DNA of 64,000 bases from Lactobacillus mulieris (GCF_007095465.1 NZ_SDGL01000004.1:62001-126000); one strand, 5' to 3'. Shown: positions 1-9,204, counted from the stretch's first letter. Translations and numbers: made by a program. The notes: a model not told the origin generated them from the letters alone.

Positions 1-89
1 CATACGCAATCAGTGAAGGCTTATCTAAAGAGGAGATTGTTGAAATGATTTCTAATGGATATGACCAATTTACTAGCGAAAATAACTAA
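1..89 (+). CDS. 3' end of a gene cut by the window edge
   Basis: An open frame entering from the left edge (frame of position 3) encodes 28 residues, starting YAISEGLSKEEIVEMISNGY, and stops at 87-89. The motif 'GLSKEEIVEMI' resembles the helical C-terminus of small GntR/YtrA-type regulators, which would suit a gene beside a TetR regulator, but too little is visible to assign it. Only the open frame and the stop are seen; the family is a guess. Confidence 0.45.
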   Translation, partial: YAISEGLSKEEIVEMISNGYDQFTSENN

Positions 90-156
90 ATAGCAATATA
101 ATTTTTAATGTAATGTAGTTTTTTCTACATAAACGTTATTTAATTGGGGTTATTCT

Positions 157-759
157 ATGGCTAGAAAAAAAGAAATTCGCCGCCAACAAATTTTAGATGT
201 GGCGTATAATCTGGCATTAAGTGAAGGAATAGAGAGCTTAACTGCAAGAAACATTGCTCAAGCCGGTGACTTTTCAACCCAGCCCATTTATCTTGAATTT
301 AAAAATATGGAGGATTTACGAACTCAGATTTTAGAAATCATCTCTGTAAACTTAAAGACTAAGATTTTGCAAAAGAGTTATACTGGTGGAGCTTTAATTG
401 ATTTAGATCTTTCATATATTAACTTTGCGAAAGAACATATTGATTTGTTTAGAGCTATGTTTGTTGATGGAAAGCTAGGTAGTGCCATTATTGCTGATAC
501 TTTGTTAAATTTAGGAATCGAAAAGTTTAATGAAGAATATAGTGAATATGATTTAAGCGAAAAGAAAATTAAACAAGTGGTAATGGCTAACTGGATTTCT
601 GCAACTGGAATTGCGGCATTAATTATTAACCAAGTTGCTACATTCAGTGAAGAACAGATTATTAACGTCTTAAAAGCACAAATTTTGGATGCTATTAATA
701 ACGAAAACTTATCTGAAGTTGAAAATAATCGTATGTTTTCAACTAATGATAGAGATTAA
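157..759 (+). CDS. TetR/AcrR-family transcriptional regulator
   Basis: A 200-residue protein with an N-terminal helix-turn-helix of TetR type: residues about 5-50 contain IRRQQILDVAYNLALSEG, then the recognition helix region ending STQPIYLEFKNMEDL. The C-terminal 140 residues are a helical ligand-binding domain of the usual length, with no ligand specificity readable. The start follows a GGGG stretch about 10 bases upstream. It ends in a strong terminator and lies just before two flavin reductases on the same strand, so those are its most likely targets (inference). Confidence 0.85.
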   Translation: MARKKEIRRQQILDVAYNLALSEGIESLTARNIAQAGDFSTQPIYLEFKNMEDLRTQILEIISVNLKTKILQKSYTGGALIDLDLSYINFAKEHIDLFRAMFVDGKLGSAIIADTLLNLGIEKFNEEYSEYDLSEKKIKQVVMANWISATGIAALIINQVATFSEEQIINVLKAQILDAINNENLSEVENNRMFSTNDRD

Positions 760-761
760 TA

Positions 762-794
762 GGGAACGTTAATATTAACGTTCCCTTATTTTTA
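762..794 (+). terminator. Rho-independent terminator after the TetR gene
   Basis: A perfect palindrome begins GGGAACGTTAAT at 762 and ends ATTAACGTTCCC at 785, followed by a T-rich tail. It separates the regulator from the reductase pair, which therefore needs its own promoter in 795-845. Confidence 0.85.
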
Positions 795-857
795 TTGTTT
801 ATATTATCGAATTAACACTATAATAATAATATAGATTTCTGGAAAGGTGGTTTTTTT

Positions 858-1394
858 ATGAAAATCCTTGCTATTGTTGGTAGTAATGCAGAAAATTCAT
901 ATAATCGTAAGTTGTTACTCGTCATAAAGAAACGATTTACTAAGCATGATATTGAACTTGCTGAAATTAAAGGTTTGCCTTTATATAAAGAAGGCCAAGA
1001 TACACCTCAAGTTGTTAGTGACCTAGCGGAAAAAATTGAAACCGCTGATTTGGTTTTAATTGGTTCGCCAGAACAACAACACTCTGTTACGAGTGCTTTA
1101 AAGAGTGCACTTGAATGGTTATCATCAAATCTTCATCCATTTAAAGGAAAGCCTGTATTTATTGTGGGAACATCTCCACTTGCTCAAGGTTCTGGTCGTT
1201 CACAGACTCGGTTGAAGAATATTTTAGCTGCGCCAGGTTTTTCATGCCCTGTATTTAATGGGGATGAATTTATGCTTGGCCTTGCTTCACAGGCTTTTGA
1301 TGAAGATGGTTCAATTAAAGATGAACGAACACTTGAATTTCTAGATCATTTCTTTGGCGAAGTTGAAGAATGGTATGAACAAATTACGAAATAG
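858..1394 (+). CDS. NAD(P)H-dependent FMN reductase family protein (first of a tandem pair)
   Basis: A 178-residue flavodoxin-fold protein. The N-terminus KILAIVGSNAENSYNRKLL is the beta1 strand and phosphate-binding loop of the FMN_red family, and the SPEQQHSVTSALKSALEWL segment near residues 70-90 is the conserved flavin-contacting region. Members reduce FMN, quinones or azo compounds with NAD(P)H in the cytoplasm; the substrate here is unknown. The start follows GGAAAGGTGG. It is cotranscribed with a paralogue 12 bases downstream, and the upstream TetR gene is a plausible regulator. Confidence 0.82.
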   Translation: MKILAIVGSNAENSYNRKLLLVIKKRFTKHDIELAEIKGLPLYKEGQDTPQVVSDLAEKIETADLVLIGSPEQQHSVTSALKSALEWLSSNLHPFKGKPVFIVGTSPLAQGSGRSQTRLKNILAAPGFSCPVFNGDEFMLGLASQAFDEDGSIKDERTLEFLDHFFGEVEEWYEQITK

Positions 1395-1406
1395 GAGGCA
1401 ATTTTG

Positions 1407-1955
1407 ATGAAATTACTAGCTGTAGTAGGGACAAATGCTGACTTTTCATTTAACCGCTTTTTAGCTAAATATATTGCAAAAAGATATGGAGACAAGGCAG
1501 AAATTGAAGTTGCTGAAATTAATACTCTTCCACTTTTTAATCGCGAAAGTTCAGGAAATAAAAATGTTGCTGAATGGCGTGAAAAAATAAAAACAGCTGA
1601 TGGAATTATTTTGACAACGCCGGAATATGATCATGCTATTCCAGCTGCTTTAAAGAGTGCACTGGAGTGGCTAGGTTCACATGCTGGGGCTGATTTAATG
1701 CATATGAAGCCAGCAATGGTTGTTGGTACTTCTTATGGTATGATGGGAGCAGCTCGTGCACAAGAAGAAGCAAGAGAAATCTTATTAGCTCCTGATATGA
1801 GTGCAAATGTTTTGCCAGGAAATGAAGTGTTAATTGGTAGAGCAGCGGATAATTTTGATAAGGCAACTGGTGATTTAACAAATCAAACTTATATTGATCA
1901 GCTTGATACTGTGATGGATAATTTTATTAAGTTTGTTGCCCAAAATCAAAAATAA
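1407..1955 (+). CDS. NAD(P)H-dependent FMN reductase family protein (second of a tandem pair)
   Basis: A 182-residue paralogue of the preceding gene with the same beginning (KLLAVVGTNADFSFNRFLA) and the same flavin-contacting block (TPEYDHAIPAALKSALEWL). I chose ATG 1407 over TTG 1404 because AGGAGG at 1393-1398 is ideally spaced for it. The pair arose by tandem duplication (inference from similarity). A hairpin with a T tail follows. Both are probably cytosolic flavin or quinone reductases; the exact electron acceptor cannot be read. Confidence 0.82.
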   Translation: MKLLAVVGTNADFSFNRFLAKYIAKRYGDKAEIEVAEINTLPLFNRESSGNKNVAEWREKIKTADGIILTTPEYDHAIPAALKSALEWLGSHAGADLMHMKPAMVVGTSYGMMGAARAQEEAREILLAPDMSANVLPGNEVLIGRAADNFDKATGDLTNQTYIDQLDTVMDNFIKFVAQNQK

Positions 1956-1965
1956 GATACTTTAT

Positions 1966-2012
1966 GAAAAGAGACAACAAGTTATTTTCATAGCTTGTAG
2001 GTCTTTTTTTTA
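1966..2012 (+). terminator. Terminator after the reductase pair
   Basis: An imperfect stem (AGAC-A-ACAAG pairing with CTTGT-AG-GTCT) is followed by eight T residues. It closes the two-gene reductase operon. Confidence 0.7.
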
Positions 2013-2070
2013 TTACAATAAAGGACTAGACTAAAACTATTAAAAAGTATTATCTAATTTGGAGCGAAAA

Positions 2071-3105
2071 ATGCTGGGGTTTTCAATAAATTTGGGTGAG
2101 CCGTTAACTGCTCAAACTCATAACTATATTTTAAAAATGCGAAATGTTGGTTTTAAAGGAATATTTACTTCTTTACAGGCACCTGAGCAAGATAGTGAGC
2201 AGGTCTTGAAGGGATTAACTGAATTAAAAAAATGGTGCCACGATTTGGGGTTAGAGCTAGTGGGTGATATTTCTAAAACTGGGATGCAAAAACTGGGTTT
2301 AGAAACAGATATTACTAGTTTAAAAAGCTTGGGACTAACTGGCGTTAGAATTGACGCAGGTTTTGATAATGAAGAAATCGCTAAAATATCCAAGGAATTA
2401 AGAGTAGCATTAAATGCTAGTACAATTAGTGAAGAAGATGTTATTTGTCTACGTGAAAATCAAGCGAATTTTGATCATTTAGAAGCTTGGCACAATTACT
2501 ATCCACGGCCTAATACTGGTCTGGATCAAGGATGGATGATTGAACGCAATAAATGGTTAAAAAATTATGGCTTTAAAGTGGTGGCATTTGCGCCTGGGGA
2601 TGGGATTAAGAGAGCTCCAATTTTTGAAAGCTTACCAACTTTAGAAGAGCATCGTAATGTAAGTAGCTTTTTTGCTAGCTTAGATTTATTTGATATGGGT
2701 TTAGATCATGTTTATATTGGAGATTGCGATTTAAGTGAAGAGAGCTTTGAGCAATTTTCAGAATACTTAGATAAGAAAGCAATTTTACTTCATTTAACTA
2801 GAAAAAATAGTATATTAGTTAAACATTCTTGGCATCAACGGGCGGATTTATCAAGAGATGTTGTTAGACTAGAAGAAGGAAGAATTAGACAATTATTTTC
2901 ACAAGTTGAATTGAAATCTGGAAAGCGTCCTAAAGGTACAATTACTAGTGATAATGAACGCTATTTGCGTTATGAAGGAGAACTAGAGATTACTAAAAAA
3001 GACTTACCAGAAGATGAGCGTGTGGGAATTGTTGACAAAGTAGCTGATTTTGATTTGCCATTACTAGATATAATTAATTCAAATCAAATGATTATTTTTA
3101 AGTAA
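2071..3105 (+). CDS. mupG: MupG-family (DUF871) 6-phospho-N-acetylmuramidase-like protein
   Basis: A 344-residue TIM-barrel protein of the DUF871/MupG family. It opens with LGFSINLGEPLTAQTHNYI and has typical segments such as GFKGIFTSLQAPEQDS and NYYPRPNTGLDQGWM; the C-terminal domain is a small beta domain. Characterised MupG hydrolyses MurNAc-6-phosphate-GlcNAc from recycled peptidoglycan. I start it at ATG 2071, not TTG 2059, because GGAG lies 2060-2063. No MurNAc PTS or MurQ gene is adjacent, so the recycling role is inferred from the family only. Confidence 0.78.
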   Translation: MLGFSINLGEPLTAQTHNYILKMRNVGFKGIFTSLQAPEQDSEQVLKGLTELKKWCHDLGLELVGDISKTGMQKLGLETDITSLKSLGLTGVRIDAGFDNEEIAKISKELRVALNASTISEEDVICLRENQANFDHLEAWHNYYPRPNTGLDQGWMIERNKWLKNYGFKVVAFAPGDGIKRAPIFESLPTLEEHRNVSSFFASLDLFDMGLDHVYIGDCDLSEESFEQFSEYLDKKAILLHLTRKNSILVKHSWHQRADLSRDVVRLEEGRIRQLFSQVELKSGKRPKGTITSDNERYLRYEGELEITKKDLPEDERVGIVDKVADFDLPLLDIINSNQMIIFK

Positions 3106-3160
3106 GCTACATTTTGTTAAAACTAAATATTTTATAATAAGCTAAATCAAGTGTAGAATT

Positions 3161-3189
3161 ACCGGGTAGATAACTATCCGGTTTTACTT
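3161..3189 (+). terminator. Hairpin with short T tail after mupG
   Basis: ACCGGGTAG pairs with CTATCCGGT (one G-T pair), followed by TTTTA. It lies immediately before the ribosome binding site of the phosphatase gene, so it could be either the mupG terminator or a leader hairpin. Confidence 0.6.
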
Positions 3190-3205
3190 TCGAAGGAGAA
3201 TATTC

Positions 3206-3988
3206 GTGCAGGCAAAAGTTTTACCACTAAAAACCATTCGTAATCCTCGTGACTTAGGAGGATATTTAACCCAAGACGGTCATAAAGTAAAAATGCAAAG
3301 ATTACTTAGAACCGGGAGAATTTGTAACTTATCTAGGCATGATCAACAATATCTAATTAATTATGGATTAAGAAAAGTGATAGATTTACGTTCAGAAAAA
3401 GAACGCAAACAAGATCCAGATACACTTATTTCCGGAACTAAGCATTTTAATATTTCGATTTCACCAGAAGATAATACTGAAGCTGGTACTAGTTTTGAAG
3501 ACTTATTTAAAAAGTTTGATGCTAATCCAACAGCTGCTTTTGAGCATATGAGGGAAAATTATCGCTTGATGATTACACGTCCTCATAGCCAACGGGCTTT
3601 TCACCGTGTTTTAGAAGAAATGGCTAATACCCCTGAGGGTGCAATTATTTTTCATTGTTCTGAAGGAAAGGATCGGACGGGCTTAACAACCTTTTTCATT
3701 TTATATATTTTAGGTGTTGATTTAGAAACTATTAGACAAGACTATCTTTTCTCAAATTATATGCTTAATGATTATCGAGCAAGACGTGACTTAGAAGCAA
3801 AAGAAAAAGGAAGTAGCTTGGCATTTAGAGCCAATCTACGTTCGTTAGGTTCAGTAGCTGATGAATATTTAGATAATGCTATTATTACAATGTGTGAAGA
3901 GTATGGTGGCATTGATTCATATATCAAAAAGCAGTTAGCAGTTAGTGATGAATTAATTGACTTGCTTAGAAAGTTATATTTAGAATAA
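3206..3988 (+). CDS. Tyrosine-protein phosphatase (Y_phosphatase3 family)
   Basis: A 260-residue protein with the cysteine phosphatase loop HCSEGKDRTG, whose catalytic Cys is residue 151, and an N-terminal NPRDLGGY...LLRTGRI block typical of the bacterial tyrosine/lipid phosphatase family. It starts at GTG 3206 with AAGGAG 3193-3198. Such enzymes dephosphorylate phosphotyrosine or phosphoinositides; no substrate can be assigned here. The next gene, apbE, starts 15 bases later and is probably cotranscribed. Confidence 0.82.
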   Translation: MQAKVLPLKTIRNPRDLGGYLTQDGHKVKMQRLLRTGRICNLSRHDQQYLINYGLRKVIDLRSEKERKQDPDTLISGTKHFNISISPEDNTEAGTSFEDLFKKFDANPTAAFEHMRENYRLMITRPHSQRAFHRVLEEMANTPEGAIIFHCSEGKDRTGLTTFFILYILGVDLETIRQDYLFSNYMLNDYRARRDLEAKEKGSSLAFRANLRSLGSVADEYLDNAIITMCEEYGGIDSYIKKQLAVSDELIDLLRKLYLE

Positions 3989-4003
3989 TTGAGGTAATTT
4001 ATC

Positions 4004-4933
4004 ATGATTGAAGATCTTGCAACTCATCAAGTTGTTAAAAATCATCATGCATTGGGAACATCGATAACTTTACAGTTATTTGGAACAGATCAAACTTGGC
4101 TTTTAGATCAAAGTATTAAATTAATTGACTATTATGAAGATCTTTTTACTGTAAATCGTGATAAAAGTGAAGTTATGGATATTAACCATGCTGCCGGGCT
4201 ACATCCAGTTCAAGTATCAAGTGCAACCTATGGCTTAGTAAAGCTAGCTGTAGAAAAAAGCTTGGAAAATTTTGGCTTTAATGCCTTAATCGGTCCCGTT
4301 GTAAAGTTATGGCATATTGGTTTTAAAGGGGCACGTGTTCCAAGCCAATCTGAAATTGATGAAAAAATGAAGTTAATTAATCCAAAAAAAGTAGTATTAG
4401 ATGATGAACAACAAACTGTTTTTTTGGAAGAAAAAGGAATGGAACTTGATTTAGGAGGTATTGCCAAGGGTTGGATAGCCGATCGGATTAGAGATCAATG
4501 GCGCAGTTTTGGCGTGCGAGCAGGTATTATTAATTTAGGTGGTAATGTCTTATTCGTTGGCTCTAGTCCTAAACGTTTGAGCGGTAAGTGGTCTTTGGGA
4601 GTTCAAGATCCAATTGAAAAAAGAGGGAAAAACATTACTAGTGTAATGGTTCCTGAATGCTCAGCTGTTACTAGTGGGATTTATGAACGTTATTTAGAAG
4701 TGAATGGCCATAAGTACCATCATTTAATTGATCCTAGAACAGGTTACCCAGTAGAAACTAACTTAGCTGGTGTAACTACATTTACTAAAAATAGTGTTGA
4801 TGCAGAAATTGAATGCAAAAGACTATTTTTTGCTGGAAAACCAGTTGATGGATGGTTAAATGATAATCGGATTGGTGCGGTTTTCGTTTATCAAAATGAA
4901 GAAGTAACTTATGAAGGTTTTGATGGTAAATAA
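4004..4933 (+). CDS. apbE: FAD:protein FMN transferase (ApbE)
   Basis: A 309-residue ApbE family protein. Recognisable blocks are the FAD-binding GGIAKGWIADRI region (about residue 150) and the C-terminal metal/FAD segment SGIYERYL...HHLIDPRTGYP. ApbE attaches FMN covalently to threonine in secreted or membrane flavoproteins. Many ApbE proteins are lipoproteins, but this one has no signal peptide or lipobox, suggesting a cytoplasmic enzyme. No obvious flavinylation target lies in the window. It ends at a two-way terminator shared with cvpA. Confidence 0.85.
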   Translation: MIEDLATHQVVKNHHALGTSITLQLFGTDQTWLLDQSIKLIDYYEDLFTVNRDKSEVMDINHAAGLHPVQVSSATYGLVKLAVEKSLENFGFNALIGPVVKLWHIGFKGARVPSQSEIDEKMKLINPKKVVLDDEQQTVFLEEKGMELDLGGIAKGWIADRIRDQWRSFGVRAGIINLGGNVLFVGSSPKRLSGKWSLGVQDPIEKRGKNITSVMVPECSAVTSGIYERYLEVNGHKYHHLIDPRTGYPVETNLAGVTTFTKNSVDAEIECKRLFFAGKPVDGWLNDNRIGAVFVYQNEEVTYEGFDGK

Positions 4934-4963
4934 AAAGAAGTAGCATTGCTACTTCTTTTTTTA
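4932..4963. terminator. Bidirectional terminator between apbE and cvpA
   Basis: AAAGAAGTAGC pairs with GCTACTTCTTT around an ATT loop, with A and T runs on either side. It can serve both the plus-strand apbE and the convergent minus-strand gene. Confidence 0.88.
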
Positions 4964-5491
4964 TCCAGCTGTTTTTCCAATACTAAATAAACTGTTGAAA
5001 ACACCATTAGATAGACCTGGAGTTTGATAAATAATAAAGTGAAGGAATGGGGAATCAACAGTTTGTTGAATAAACCATTGATTTTGGAGGGCATTGCACA
5101 TGGAAAGGATAACATAAACAAATAAATAAGCTGCAATTAGCGATGCTAAAGCACCTAAGGTACCATCAAGCAATGAGCTAAAGCTTTTCTCGCTTTTTTT
5201 AGTAGGTAGCCATTTGCTAAACATTTTCTTTATGTGTTTACTTACGTAAAAGATAATGAAAAAGGCAATAAAGCGTGCAGCCATTAATTCCATTTGATTT
5301 GAAGCTACTGCTGCATTTTGGCCACTGTATTGGCTGTAAAGAAAATTACCAAATGGATTTTGTAAAATAATAGCTAATGAGAAAAAGACTGCTGACAAAA
5401 TTAAATTAACGATTTTGCGGGTAAAACCAATTTGAAATCCTTTGTATGTTTGCCAGCCTAAATAAAGTAAAACTAATATAGTAACAATCAT
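4961..5491 (-). CDS. CvpA family membrane protein
   Basis: A 176-residue membrane protein with four predicted hydrophobic helices, beginning MIVTILVLLYLGWQTYKGFQ with the CvpA-family G(F/W)..G hallmark, and a C-terminal segment (SFSSLLDGTLGALASLI) typical of the family. CvpA was named from colicin V production in E. coli; in Firmicutes its role is unclear. The start is supported by AAGGAG about 8 bases upstream on the minus strand. It is a single gene, convergent with apbE and divergent from rsmG. Confidence 0.75.
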   Translation of the reverse strand: MIVTILVLLYLGWQTYKGFQIGFTRKIVNLILSAVFFSLAIILQNPFGNFLYSQYSGQNAAVASNQMELMAARFIAFFIIFYVSKHIKKMFSKWLPTKKSEKSFSSLLDGTLGALASLIAAYLFVYVILSMCNALQNQWFIQQTVDSPFLHFIIYQTPGLSNGVFNSLFSIGKTAG

Positions 5492-5668
5492 TTTAAATCT
5501 CCTTTTAAGGCTCTATTATAGATTAAAATTTTTAAAAATGATATTGTTTCATGCTTTGACGATTAGCAAAATTTAATTCATAATTGGATGAGTAACAAAA
5601 AATATTTTTTTGCTAAAAGTATGATTTAGCAGTAAATTGATTAGTGTGAAACAAATTATGGAGGGTAA

Positions 5669-6388
5669 ATGAAGCCTGAACTTTTCATTAAGCAATTAGC
5701 TGAAAAAGGCTTTGCTTTAAGTCAAAAACAGATTGATCAATTTTCTAAGTATTATCAAAAACTGATTGAAGTTAATGAATATGTTAACTTAACCAGAATT
5801 ACAGACTTAGAGGAAGTCTATTTAAAACATTTTTATGATAGTTTAACCCCTTTTTTAGAATATCCAGAACTTTTTAAAAAGGCGCGTATTTGTGATGTAG
5901 GAGCTGGAGCGGGATTTCCATCTATTCCTATTAAAATTTTAGTCCCTGAAATGCAATTGGCAATTGTTGATTCACTTAATAAACGATTGAAATTTTTAGC
6001 CGATTTAACAGCTGATTTAGATTTGGGACAAGTAGAATTAGTTCATGGTCGTGCAGAAGATATTGGTCAAAATGTAAAATATCGTGAAAAATTTGACTTA
6101 GTAACGGCAAGAGCGGTTGCAAATATGGCTACTTTGAGTGAATATTGCTTACCTTTAGTTAAAGAAGGAGGTAAATTTTTAGCTCTTAAAGGGCCAAAGG
6201 CAGAATCCGAGTTAGCTGATGCCCAAAAAGCAATAACAGTTTTGGGTGGGCAAGTAGCTGCAACTAAGAATTTGCGCCTGCCTGAATCAGATGAAGAACG
6301 GACTTTAATTTTATTAAATAAAGTGAAACAAACTCCGAAAAAATATCCTCGGCAAGCGGGTACACCAAGCCGCAAGCCACTTCATTAA
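5669..6388 (+). CDS. rsmG: 16S rRNA (guanine-527-N7)-methyltransferase RsmG
   Basis: A 239-residue protein, the family's usual length, also called GidB. The SAM-binding motif [16 protein letters not shown] is near residue 75, followed by [12 protein letters not shown] and the ARAVANM motif. It methylates G527 of 16S rRNA; its loss gives low-level streptomycin resistance in several bacteria. The start is preceded by GGAGG. It leads the rsmG-noc-soj-parB series typically found beside oriC in Firmicutes. An Arg/Lys-rich C-terminal tail ([15 protein letters not shown]) may contact rRNA. Confidence 0.93.
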   Translation: MKPELFIKQLAEKGFALSQKQIDQFSKYYQKLIEVNEYVNLTRITDLEEVYLKHFYDSLTPFLEYPELFKKARICDVGAGAGFPSIPIKILVPEMQLAIVDSLNKRLKFLADLTADLDLGQVELVHGRAEDIGQNVKYREKFDLVTARAVANMATLSEYCLPLVKEGGKFLALKGPKAESELADAQKAITVLGGQVAATKNLRLPESDEERTLILLNKVKQTPKKYPRQAGTPSRKPLH

Positions 6389-6403
6389 TGGAGGAACTGA
6401 ACA

Positions 6404-7246
6404 GTGGCATTCTTTTTTTCTAAAAAAAACGAAATTCCAAAAGAAAAACAAATTCAAGATTTAGAATTAAGTAAAATTATTCCTAATCGCTATCAACCAA
6501 GACATGAATTTTCTGAAGCCTCAATTGAACAACTCGCTCAAACTTTGGAGCAAGAAGGTTTACTTCAACCAATTGTTGTAAGAGAAAAAGGCGAAAACTA
6601 TGAGATTATTGCTGGTGAACGGCGCTTTCGTGCAGCTAAAAGTCTTAACTGGACGACTATCCCAGCAATTGTCCAAAATATGGATGATCAAAAAGCTGCT
6701 AGCTTAGCTTTAATTGAAAACTTACAACGTGAAAATCTTAATCCAATTGATGAAGCTCGAGCTTATGAAGACTTAATGAAATTAAATGAGTTAACGCAAA
6801 CTGCTTTAGCAAAAGATATGGGGAAATCACAATCTTACATCGCTAATAAGTTACGTTTACTTAAGCTGGAACCAGAAGTACAGTCATATCTTGTATCTGG
6901 TGCTATTACAGCTCGTCATGGTCGGGCAATGTTAGGATTAACACCAGTTGAACAGTCACATGTTTTGCATGAAATATTGCAAAAGAAATTAAGTGTTAAA
7001 GAAACCGAAGCAATTTGTGAAGATGTAGATGGCTATTTTGCTAAAAAAGCTGAAGAAGTTAAAAAAGCAACCCAAAAAGAGCCTGAGAAAAAAAGAGTTG
7101 TAAAAACAGCTAAGGATTTAAAAGTTCAGATTAATACTATTAAGCAAGCTGTTAAGTTAGCAAAAGATTCTGGTATAGAAGTAAAATCCCATGAAGAAAA
7201 AATAGATGATGGGTATAAAATAACAATTGAATTACACAGAAAGTAG
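6404..7246 (+). CDS. noc: Nucleoid occlusion protein Noc (ParB-like)
   Basis: A 280-residue ParB-family protein: N-terminal ParB/CTPase domain with GERRFRA (about residue 75) and ENLQRENLNPIDEA, then a helix-turn-helix (LAKDMGKSQSYIANKLRLLKL) and a C-terminal dimerisation region. Its position between rsmG and soj is that of noc, the ParB paralogue that protects the nucleoid from septation. It starts at GTG 6404 after GGAGG, and the N-terminus AFFFSKKNEIPKEKQ has a hydrophobic-then-basic character like the membrane-targeting helix of Noc. Assigned by order as much as by sequence. Confidence 0.82.
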   Translation: MAFFFSKKNEIPKEKQIQDLELSKIIPNRYQPRHEFSEASIEQLAQTLEQEGLLQPIVVREKGENYEIIAGERRFRAAKSLNWTTIPAIVQNMDDQKAASLALIENLQRENLNPIDEARAYEDLMKLNELTQTALAKDMGKSQSYIANKLRLLKLEPEVQSYLVSGAITARHGRAMLGLTPVEQSHVLHEILQKKLSVKETEAICEDVDGYFAKKAEEVKKATQKEPEKKRVVKTAKDLKVQINTIKQAVKLAKDSGIEVKSHEEKIDDGYKITIELHRK

Positions 7247-7258
7247 GGTATGTAATTG

Positions 7259-8038
7259 ATGGTTGATATTATTTCAATTGCAAACCAAAAAGGTGGAGTT
7301 GGTAAAACAACTACAACGATTAATTTGGCTGCAAGTATTGCAAATAGAGGATATCATGTCTTAATAATTGATATTGATCCACAGGGAAATGCAACAAGTG
7401 GATTAGGAATAGAAAAGTCTACTATTCATCAAGATATTTATAATGTATTAGTTGATGAAATTCCAATAACCGATACTATTCATCATACAAGTACTCCAAA
7501 TTTAGATATTGCTCCAGCAACAATTAATTTATCTGGTGCTGAAACTGAATTAATTAGTATGATGGCCAGAGAAACTCGTTTGAAATCTGCCCTTGATCAG
7601 GTGGCAAATGATTATGATTTTGCATTTATTGATTGTCCACCTTCACTTGGCCAGCTTTCAATTAATGCCTTTACTGCTAGTGATTCAATTTTAATTCCAG
7701 TACAAAGTGAATATTACGCAATGGAAGGATTAAGCCAACTTCTTAATACTATCCGCTTAGTTCAAAAACACTTTAATAAGGATTTAGATGTTGAAGGTGT
7801 ACTTTTAACAATGCTTGATGCTCGGACTAATTTAGGAGCAGAAGTAGTTAAAGAAGTACAATCATACTTCAGTAAAAAAGTTTATAAAACTATTATTCCA
7901 CGGATTACTAAATTGGCTGAAGCTCCAAGTTATGGTGAACCGATTACTGAATATGATCCTAAGTCGCGTGGCGCAAAGTTGTATGATGATCTAGCAAGAG
8001 AGGTGCTAAAAGCTCATGGCAAGAGACTCAAGAAATAA
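7259..8038 (+). CDS. soj: Chromosome partition ATPase ParA/Soj
   Basis: A 259-residue ParA-type ATPase with the deviant Walker A KGGVGKTTTTINL near the N-terminus, the Walker A' IDIDPQGNATSGLG, and Walker B FIDCPPSLGQL. It works with ParB to segregate origin regions, and in B. subtilis Soj also regulates DnaA. I take ATG 7259 rather than TTG 7256. It overlaps the downstream parB by 23 bases, indicating translational coupling. Confidence 0.93.
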   Translation: MVDIISIANQKGGVGKTTTTINLAASIANRGYHVLIIDIDPQGNATSGLGIEKSTIHQDIYNVLVDEIPITDTIHHTSTPNLDIAPATINLSGAETELISMMARETRLKSALDQVANDYDFAFIDCPPSLGQLSINAFTASDSILIPVQSEYYAMEGLSQLLNTIRLVQKHFNKDLDVEGVLLTMLDARTNLGAEVVKEVQSYFSKKVYKTIIPRITKLAEAPSYGEPITEYDPKSRGAKLYDDLAREVLKAHGKRLKK

Positions 8039-8924
8039 TGAACCACGAAAAAAAGGTGGCCTTGGGCGAGGAATTGAAGCCTTATTTGAAGACACACCAA
8101 CTCAAGTAGTGCAAAGTGTGGATGGAACAGAAGAAGTTGAAGAACTAAATTTAGAAGATATTCGTCCCAATCCATATCAGCCAAGAAAGAATTTTGATGA
8201 TAAAAGCCTAAAAGAGTTATCTGATTCAATTAAGGAAAATGGTGTTTTTCAACCAATTATCGTTCGCAAAAGTTTAGATGGATATGAAATTATCGCTGGC
8301 GAAAGAAGATTTAGAGCTTCAAAATTAGCTAAAAAGCCAACGATTCCTGCCATTGTTCGAGACTTTGATGAAGCTCAAATGATGGAAGTTGCGGTGCTTG
8401 AAAATCTTCAACGTGAAGACTTGTCTCCATTAGAAGAAGCTCAAGCATATGAAATGCTTCAAAAGAATTTAGGATTAACGCAAGAAGAGGTTTCTAAAAG
8501 AATGGGAAAATCACGCCCATATATAGCTAATTATTTGCGTTTGTTGACTTTGCCTAAAAAAGCTAAGAAACTTTTGCAACATGGTGAATTATCAATGGGG
8601 CAAGCTAGAACTTTATTGGGTTTAAAAGATAAAGATAAGATTGATGATTTAGCTAAAAAGGTTGTTAAAGAGGGAATTCCTGTCAGAAAATTAGAAGCCT
8701 TAGTTAGTGCAATGAATGAAAAGGCTAATAAGACTTCAAAAAATGATAAGATAAGAAAGTCTGCCTTTATTCGTGCGAGCGAAAGTAGATTGTCTACTAA
8801 GTTTGGTAGCCCAGTTTCAATTTCTGAAAGTAAAAAAGGAAAAGGCCATTTATCAATTGATTTCAGTTCAACTGATGATTTGAATAGAATTTTGACAATG
8901 TTAGGAATTGATTTAGATGACTGA
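8016..8924 (+). CDS. parB: Chromosome partition protein ParB/Spo0J
   Basis: A 302-residue ParB with the N-terminal GGLGRGIEALFED motif that stimulates ParA, the CTP-binding GERRFRA box, the helix-turn-helix (MGKSRPYIANYLRLL) that reads parS, and a C-terminal dimer domain ending STDDLNRILTMLGI. It overlaps soj by 23 bases and the next gene by 8. It is the paralogue of the upstream noc product. I found no complete parS palindrome in the window. Confidence 0.93.
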   Translation: MARDSRNNEPRKKGGLGRGIEALFEDTPTQVVQSVDGTEEVEELNLEDIRPNPYQPRKNFDDKSLKELSDSIKENGVFQPIIVRKSLDGYEIIAGERRFRASKLAKKPTIPAIVRDFDEAQMMEVAVLENLQREDLSPLEEAQAYEMLQKNLGLTQEEVSKRMGKSRPYIANYLRLLTLPKKAKKLLQHGELSMGQARTLLGLKDKDKIDDLAKKVVKEGIPVRKLEALVSAMNEKANKTSKNDKIRKSAFIRASESRLSTKFGSPVSISESKKGKGHLSIDFSSTDDLNRILTMLGIDLDD

Positions 8925-9177
8925 TACAAAATTAACATATCAATTAGCTGATACCGTACTTTTGAAAAAGCCACATGCCTGTCAGGTTAATAATTGGGAA
9001 GTTTTACGTTTAGGTGCAGATATTCGTATTAAATGTATGGGATGCGGTCATATTTTGATGATGCCACGAGCAGATTTTAATAAGAGAATTAAGAAAATTT
9101 TGACCAAAGCTAATGATCCAGTTAATAAAAAATTGGAACATTACCTTCCTAAAGAAAATATTGCTTTACCTAAATAA
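8917..9177 (+). CDS. DUF951 family small protein
   Basis: An 86-residue protein with the DUF951 pattern: VLLKKPHACQVNNWEVLRLG, then IRIKCMGCGHILMMPRADF. The CxxC pair with the nearby Cys and His suggests a zinc-binding or nucleic-acid contacting fold. The function is unknown in all members. It overlaps the end of parB by 8 bases and precedes ychF, the conserved arrangement in many Firmicutes. Confidence 0.85.
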   Translation: MTDTKLTYQLADTVLLKKPHACQVNNWEVLRLGADIRIKCMGCGHILMMPRADFNKRIKKILTKANDPVNKKLEHYLPKENIALPK

Positions 9178-9204
9178 TTTTTATTAAGAAAGAGAGAATA
9201 AAGA

